From Acanthaster planci (Eukaryota; Echinodermata; Asteroidea; Valvatida; Acanthasteridae): DNA of 20,325 nt. Positions 12,587-18,549 of the stretch are shown in pieces (the first letter of the stretch is position 1; every line of letters begins with the position of its first letter). The notes below the pieces were generated by a model. The model did not search any database. It had not been told where the DNA came from and saw only the letters and a list, made by a program, of their open reading frames with translations. Position numbers and translations under genes: made by a program. The DNA lies in assembly GCF_001949145.1 (NCBI RefSeq), contig NW_019091381.1:3285658-3305982 (forward strand), written 5' to 3'.

Positions 12587-13410
12587 CACCTGTTGGTACT
12601 GTTCTTTTTTTCCCCCCTCTACCGGGTACCACTTTTCGGAAGCTTTCATCATAGACAATTACAAAGGAAGCACCGGTACCAGCAGAACCCTGCACGAACT
12701 GGTAGCTTGTCCTGCAGTCAAATGAACCACACACTTTTATAGTTTGTTCAACTTCAAGACCATTGTTTAATTAATGGATAGCTGCCCCAGGGTCCCAAGC
12801 CTCAGTTTCAAGGCAGCTAATCCACTCAACCTTGGGCTGTTTTCGTAAGGATTACCTGGACTTATTTTTGGTCTCTGCCAGTGGTCTGATGTACTGCTGC
12901 AAAAAAAAAACAAACAAGCCTTTTTTTTTTCATGCCTCGAGGGTCAGAGCTACATGCACTGGTACATTACAACACCCTGTCTTGCCAGTAGTAATCTGTA
13001 CATTTTGGACTTCTCTCCATTCATTTACTACAAAAGACTGGTCAGCATAGAAGGCTCGGTCGAGCCACTCCAATTTAGGTTTCAGTACCTCTTGAGTGTA
13101 TTTTGGGCGTGGTCTAACGGGAGGAGGAGGTTTCTATCCATCAGTGTATCTCATGCATCACTGGTGTTCCATGTACAAAAAACATGTGGCCAAACCCTTG
13201 AGATTTGGACATCTTGGAGTTTCTGGCAAGACAGCAGTAGCCACCAATTTGCATGGGGAAGTCTCCCAAAATCATCCTGACTCCCTTCCGAGTTGCCAAT
13301 CCAAATTGGTTGCCTGGCATATTCACGAAGTGCATCAGTCCATACCTGCCAATGGTTGATGTCAACTTGATGGGAGTCTGGAGCAGTTGGGACTTCCATA
13401 CCCATATCAT

Positions 13411-13480
13411 GCAAGCCCGTAGGAATTGGGGAAGGGGGGGCAGAAGCCCCCAAAAATATGGTGGGGGGACGGGCTCCCCT
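13411..13480 (-). repeat. Interspersed-repeat fragment (GCCCGTAGG...AAGCCCCC type)
   Basis: The segment runs GCAAGCCCGTAGGAATTGGG, then a G-run, AGAAGCCCCCAAAAATATGG, a second G-run and ACGGGCTCCCC. AGCCCGT (13414-13420) and ACGGGCT (13469-13475) are inverted. Read on the minus strand it gives a PPTIFLGASAPPSPIPTGLH-like peptide. I recognise this conceptual translation as a frequent contaminant of gene models in marine invertebrate genomes that comes from a common transposon-derived repeat. It explains the overlapping minus-strand ORFs at 13141-13554, which are therefore not genes. Confidence 0.6.
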
Positions 13481-14450
13481 AAACAAGTTGTGTAATTTGC
13501 ATTGTCAGAGTGGAGAGTATTTGTAGCAGTGTGTGATAATTTTACTTGGGTCAAATTCGAAAAATGGAAATGTTAGATTTTATTTTTCTGGGCCCCCTGT
13601 AACTTAGAATCATCTTCATTCTGTTCTAACAGATCATCAGTGCCTCTTAATGTGCTTACAAGTGCAGTAACGAAACTCATCTGCTGCCTGACAAAAGTAA
13701 TCAAGCCATGTGCATTTTCAACACTTCTGGTTTGTTACAACCTTTAGCTTTTGTGTAGCACTGCGTTTTCTTTTCCTCTATAGAAGAGTGCATTTTTTGG
13801 GCGTAAAATTCAGTGACAGCAAAAACATACAGCGTCTATACCCACCACATAGTGTCATGTAGGCCTATCACTGCCGGACTACCGGGAAAGACCGGCCACT
13901 GAATACAGGTGAACACAGCATTAAATACCAGCACTGTTGTTCATTGAAATTGATTGAATGATCATTTCTGAGCAACCCCGTGTGGAGCATGGGATGTGCA
14001 TCCTGGAATTAACAGTTTGAAACCGAAAATAGACATACAGTGTACCGGTGTAATGATGTACGAGTACGACTGAAGGTCATCAGTATGGACTGTGAAGAAA
14101 TAATGTACATGTATGTCATAAATCACGATATCATCAGGGCTTTCAAATGACTTGTAGTTTCTATCAGATTGACAGTTGGTCAAGTTTCAATTTTGAAACA
14201 TGCTTATTAACAAATGGTGTTTCCATGTACTTTTATTGGGCCGTACTTTGTTTTGGAATATGTCCACACAGTATGAACCGGTGGAAGCAATTGCCTGAAA
14301 TACTATCAGTGGGGAACTCTGCAAACCGAATTAAGCTCTAATGCTGTCTCAATTTTTAATCCAATGAGGTTAAACCTTGCCTTGCTTCTGAAGAAAAGGA
14401 AGATAGAGATTAGAAAGAAGTGCCACTCCAAACTTTTGAGGCAGATGGCA

Positions 14451-14584
14451 TGACGTCAGTGAGCGGCAGGGGGCCAGCTAGTCGTCTCCCGCCTGATTGG
14501 TCAGGAGCCAGTGCCAACCGAGGGCCCGTGCTGTGGGTCGGCCAGTGCCCCGCTGAGGCGGCCCTGTACGTGTACTTTTATATG
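14451..14584 (+). promoter_or_regulatory. Promoter-like cluster: CRE, inverted CCAAT, GC-rich block, TATA-like
   Basis: A perfect cAMP-response element TGACGTCA lies at 14451-14458, an inverted CCAAT box (CTGATTGGTC) at 14493-14502, a GC/CpG-rich block at about 14505-14570, and a TATA-like TTTTATATG at about 14577-14585. The order and spacing are those of a compact pol II promoter reading to the right, with a start expected near 14605-14615. No coding ORF follows directly. It might drive a non-coding first exon of the DDR-like gene, whose leader exon appears to begin with a splice acceptor 3.4 kb downstream, or an unseen transcript. I saw no strong donor close downstream. Confidence 0.4.
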
Positions 14585-15122
14585 CTGTTGGCACCAGATG
14601 AGATGTGAATGTCAATTATGGGTGTCAAAACATGCTCACCATTGTGTGTCCCCGGTGCCCGGGCCGCTGTCTTTCCTTGGTTCACGCATGACATGCAATG
14701 AGTTATATATGGTGCAGCACTCTGTCCCATTTGTGGTACATGTAGTAAAACTTTGCAAGGAGCCGGCCATTAAAATTTAGACTGACAATACATGTATATT
14801 GTATGATGATATGACATCTTACTGGTACATGTATAGTGAAATATTCTACCCATTGTGCATGCATTTTTCTATTATTTTCTTTATAAGGGAGCCTATTTAA
14901 TATCTGAGCAAATGTTTGGGCAAGAATATTAACCCTAAGTTGCCAAATTCCATAGGGTCCAATTATATAAACAAGAATGTTCCTTTTGGGTTTGTTGATC
15001 TTGGCGGGGGAAAATATTTTGTGATGTTTTTTCGCCGAAAATACTTGATTCTATTTTGTGCAGCTGGCTTGGAGTTCGTTACAGGGGTGAAACAAGACAA
15101 TGCTTGTGTGGCATTCTCAGTC

Positions 15123-15192
15123 AGTTTGCAAGCAAACTTACTGTAGGAGCTTGTTTTGGCAGGGTTTTGACCCTACCCTGCATTGACCCTAC
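15123..15192. repeat. Palindrome and direct repeat pair
   Basis: AGTTTGC-AA-GCAAACT is a perfect palindrome at 15123-15138. TTGACCCTAC is repeated exactly at 15167-15176 and 15183-15192; its reverse complement contains AGGGTCA, close to a nuclear-receptor half-site. Meaning unknown. Confidence 0.4.
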
Positions 15193-16478
15193 ATTGTAAA
15201 AGTTGAGACAACCCCACCAATCAGTCTACTGGTGCCTTGATCAAGGGACTCTCATTGAAATGGAGACCATGGAACAGCGTCTAGCCATTATTGTCGAGGT
15301 GTCAATGGCTAACGAGGTTTGATTGCTTTCACTTTGCTCTGGTGAAGTTGCAAACTGTGCACTGTATTTCTTTTATATCCAGTTACAGCTGTCTGCTCGG
15401 TTTCATGTCGAAATTCATTTCCATTTTTCCGCGTTTGAATCAGCACACCGTGTATTTGTTTTGGCCAGAGGAGAGGTTTCGCATTTCAGGGCTGCACTGC
15501 TTCAGATAAGGCCATTTATGCCAGTGTTACTTTTGAAATGCGATATTTCATTTAAGAATTTTCCAGTGCCTGATACAATAAAAATTACAATGCTCAAGAA
15601 AAGATAAATCTTCGTCGTGTGTTCACAAGGGAGATCTAAAAAATACAATTTGACAGAAATAATTTTTATAAGATCAAGGAGATGCAATTTCAACAGTGCA
15701 TCTCATTGCCAAGTGCTTTCCTCTCACAGAAAGATGCAAGGGATTTGTACTCATTGTGTTGAAAATTTTCAAGTTCGGCAGGCCCTTTTTCACTCACAGA
15801 CCACTGTGTGCAAGCAGCATACGGCCGTGACCTTTGACACACTTGTTCAGGTTCTACATGTTCACTGACACTATCCTAACCAACCAAGCAACCTCCAGTG
15901 TGTTTTTTTACTATGTTTTTTTACTAAACCAGGAAGCACTTCTTACTCCAAGTCAGTAATGAGTGTGAATGGTAACCAGTGCTTGGATTCTATAAACCCT
16001 TCTACGGTCTACCGGTACATCATTGCTTTTCAAAAGTCGCACCCATAATGGCGGCTTCTCAAATGTAAATGTGATTTCTTGTCGCTCTTGGGTATTAGCC
16101 GCCAAAGAGTGGCTATTCGGTTTTCTCATGTACAGTAGCCCGTACACGAATGTGTTTCTCCTTCAGGTGCAGCAGACCTCCGCATTGATTAACATACAAT
16201 TCGAGTCTGCAGATGTCCGTAGATGCGATAAGCTGAGTAGCTTGCCTGCCAAAATGAATCCATCTTTTTTGCAGCAGTACAGACCTCACCAGGTACCGGC
16301 TGAAAATGATCTGTCACAAATAAGACATTCCCCCGGGCTGTTGTCAGAAATCCAGGCACTAAGGCTTATCAGTTGTGCCTGTACTACCCCTACATGTACA
16401 ATGGAGACACTCCCTCCCTGCTTTATAAAAACAACTTACTCAGATTTTCAAACAGTGTTTTTTTGTATTTTTTTTTTT

Positions 16479-16516
16479 GCTCCGCCGGTGGAGCGGCTCT
16501 CTGTTTGGCCAGAGAG
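16479..16516. repeat. Two adjacent small hairpins after a T-tract
   Basis: GCTCCGCC/GGTGGAGC (16479-16494, one mismatch) is followed immediately by CTCTCTG/CAGAGAG (16497-16503 with 16510-16516) after a T-rich tract at about 16457-16478. On the minus strand this would be two stem-loops followed by an A-tract on the template copy. No RNA family recognised. Confidence 0.4.
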
Positions 16517-16650
16517 AAACATGCAGTAAGATCATGTTACAGATGAGTTTTGCCATTGGTTTGCCTTCCTTTGGAAGCAATTTCATACCCTCGGTGCAAA
16601 GTTTATTCCAAAGACACTTCTTCAGTGGACTGCTTACAGTAGGTTGGAAC

Positions 16651-16684
16651 AATGCAATGCAATGCAGTGCCATGCAATGCAATT
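16651..16684. repeat. Imperfect (AATGC)n microsatellite
   Basis: Pentamer AATGC repeated about seven times with two interruptions (AGTGC, CATGC). No gene function; a useful polymorphic marker at most. Confidence 0.85.
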
Positions 16685-18021
16685 GTACAGTGCTCTTACA
16701 AACTGTAGGTTGTTTCACAGCACTTTACATCAAGAACGAAAAAAGAATAATGACATTTTGGTCGATTCAATTTCTGAACGAAAGTAAAGTTTTAAGATGT
16801 TTCTTAAAACCTCCAAAGAAGGAGACGCTTGATCCTTATTTATCATTCTTTCATGAGCTCCTGAAGTAAAAAGCAGAGTTTCTTAAACCCAGAAAGAGGT
16901 GTTTATACTGGTACATATAAAATGCTCACTCATACATGTGCATGTACCGATACATGTAAACCAGAATGAGGCACGATATCCCCTGTTAAAACTGTGTACA
17001 TGTATCACTGATTTTATTCAAATTGCAAAGTTTGCCTTTAAATCTCCAATTCACTGAGAAGAGGCCCCATTTCTGGAAGATTCTCCCTCACCCAAACTAC
17101 CCTGCTGTAGAAGAGGTTGCATACATGTACTTTACACGTCTCCATACGCTAGGAGTGGGACTCCCACGGGACATGATTTTTCTTGGCAACTTTTGTCTCA
17201 GCCAGAATTTGGAAAGGATCCAGTGACTTTGCGCAAGTGCTGTCGCTCCTGCCCTTCCTGAAATCGTTTCCATTAGCATGTGTTTCCTCGGTCAGTGGAC
17301 TAGATGGACTTTCACTTTGGGGCAATAACAAGACCTTTTCTGTGCTCAGAGGTCGTGGGAATTGTTTGAAGATTGTGGGGGTTATGCAACTTACCAGTAT
17401 CCCCATGTTTTTTTGGGGGGGATGGGATTGTTTTGGGGGTTGTGGCTTGAATCCCTTTGAAAATGTTTTCAGGATGTCACTGTTTAACTAGCTGCTCCTG
17501 ACTGGAAAGTTAAACCAAAATAAATACTGCAGATGTTGTTGTTGTTTATTTTGTTTTCATGGGGAGGGAAGGATGTTTACGCATTCTGTGCTCCTTTTAT
17601 GTTATATTGGCAAGTCGTATTCAAAGCTTTCGGGAATTATGTTAGATGTAAACAAAACAAATCACAGCTTATCAGAGGTAGGTTTAAGTTTGAGCCCTCT
17701 GCTTTTTAACAAGTGCTTTGGTCCAGGTTTGGCTTGCTTGGATCCCCCACTGATGATCTCTTGATTTTGTCGGGAACTCACTGACCATGATTCGAATGCT
17801 TTCAGAGACTGCTTGCCAAGAACAACACAGTAAAACCTAAGCTTTGACAAACGAATTATCTCCATTTTGGATGATACGTGATTTTTAATCAATGTAATTT
17901 TAAGAATTGGTCTGTCGTCATCAGATATCTGGCCATTTTTTTTTCTTTTTCTGTAACTTGAGCCGAAGAGAGGAATTGTTTAATCATGTTCCTTCTGTCA
18001 CTTTCGTTTCTCTTCCTACAG

Positions 18022-18449
18022 GGTAATGTGAGCCTCGGGCAGTTTCAGCTCAGCCCTGGATGGATTCTGTTGTAGTCTGTAGGGGGAGTCTTGCAGGAAA
18101 TCACCGAGGGTAACGAAACATCCCAGCAAGTTCAGCTTCAAGACTGTGGCTGGCAACCCGGAATTGCATCAGTCGAAAACACTCGCAGTCATCGATGTAC
18201 GAGTGCTGAAGAGTCAACAGCTGCAGCGGGCGGTGAAGCTCGAAAGAGTGTTGCTGCATAGGACTGGCACCATGCTTCCCTGCAGTGCAAAATTGGACAG
18301 ACTCGTGAAGGGACCCTGCGGATCTCACTCTTGCACAACGGACATCGTCCCGTTGGCTGCCTGCTTTCGGGGAAAGCTGTAAAATATTCCTGCACTTTGT
18401 ATATCTACAGTTTTATGCGACTGTATTTTATGTCAAGATTATAAAAAGA
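18022..18449 (+). other. Probable 5'UTR part of the DDR-like first coding exon
   Basis: The stretch from a good acceptor (TTCGTTTCTCTTCCTACAG, ending at 18021) to the start codon is read as leader. It would belong to the same exon as the signal peptide, which implies at least one non-coding exon further upstream, as is common in vertebrate DDR genes. The sequence is richer in CpG than the flanks. It contains five upstream ORFs: ATG-TGA at 18026-18031, then 18060-18113 (17 codons), 18195-18209 (4), 18272-18382 (36) and 18415-18444 (9). The last stops five bases before the main ATG. The alternative is that transcription starts inside or just before this region and the acceptor is fortuitous; no TATA element was seen to settle this. 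Confidence 0.55.
18272..18382 (+). other. Upstream ORF of 36 codons in the leader
   Basis: ATG in a favourable context (GCACCATGC, A at -3), ending at TAA 18380-18382, 67 bases before the main start and in a different frame. It is the longest of the five leader uORFs. The peptide has no recognised domain. If translated it would reduce receptor output unless ribosomes reinitiate. The frame is open further upstream to 18146, but only with a GTG codon there, so 18272 is the real AUG. Confidence 0.45.
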
Positions 18450-18549
18450 ATGACTATGACAGTACTGAAGACAAAATGGAGAGTTGCAGCGTTGGTGGTG
18501 TTTGTAATGCTGCGGAGTGTTCGGTTGTCGACGGCATGGCTGGATCTGC
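18450..18549 (+). CDS. DDR-like coding exon 1: signal peptide
   Basis: Thirty-three codons plus one base. Residues 1-11 are a basic n-region (Lys7, Lys9, Arg11), residues 12-21 a hydrophobic core (VAALVVFVML), and residues 22-29 a c-region ending STA, so cleavage after Ala29 is likely. Six residues later the mature chain reaches the first Cys of the discoidin domain, which is the usual layout in DDRs. The start at 18450 is the first in-frame ATG after an in-frame TGA at 18306-18308. It has A at -3. A second in-frame ATG at 18456 also has A at -3 and would give almost the same signal peptide. The donor reads CTGC|GTAAGT, a near-consensus site, and the phase (1) joins exon 2 as a Pro codon followed by TCRAPLGM. 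Confidence 0.82.

Larger units (their letters stand above)
9601..14400. other. Non-coding stretch with GC-rich patch, TACATG arrays and repeat fragment
   Basis: A CpG-rich patch at about 9645-9700 is followed by a purine-rich strand to about 9788 and a possible donor GGGG|GTAACT at 9789. The remainder is AT-rich, with A- and T-tracts, the tRNA-like head near 10716, the TACATG cluster at 12405-12586 and the repeat fragment at 13411-13480. No coding gene supported. Confidence 0.65.
877..17140. repeat. Dispersed TACATGTA palindromes across the upstream region
   Basis: The octamer or close variants occur at, among others, 877-884, 2061-2087, 2384-2407, 5379-5419, 6098-6112, about 7340-7357, 8478-8497, 10497-10508, 10773-10787, about 11333-11341, 14103-14113, about 16391-16398, about 16993-17003 and 17122-17129. 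Often GTACC, GGTAC or CCGGTAC is attached, as in the perfect 14-base palindrome ATGTACCGGTACAT at 1506-1519. The spread looks like a genome-wide microsatellite-like word rather than a single mobile element. Confidence 0.8.
14600..18021. other. Non-coding stretch between promoter-like cluster and DDR-like leader
   Basis: Likely intron or upstream DNA of the receptor gene, ending in the acceptor at 18020-18021. It contains the palindrome and repeat pair near 15150, the double hairpin at 16479, the AATGC microsatellite at 16651 and several TACATG words. The frame at 16023-16529 (168 codons) has no domain and ends in low-complexity T-tract coding, so I do not call it. Confidence 0.6.

Noticed and set aside
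13104-13114. TGGTCTAACGG, a perfect match to the pol III A-box consensus
   Set aside because: The only B-box-like word (GGTTTCTATCC at about 13128) has three mismatches and is too close; no cloverleaf can be drawn.
13141-13554. Minus-strand ORFs of 137 and 111 codons
   Set aside because: Overlap the interspersed-repeat fragment; the peptide is repeat-derived.
16023-16529. 168-codon open frame on the + strand
   Set aside because: No domain similarity. It reads through TACATG and poly-T tracts, giving FFCIFFFAPP-like low complexity, and is not joined in frame to the receptor leader.
18146-18382. 78-codon ORF in the leader as a gene
   Set aside because: Its first codon is GTG, not ATG; the first real AUG is 18272, which leaves a 36-codon uORF.
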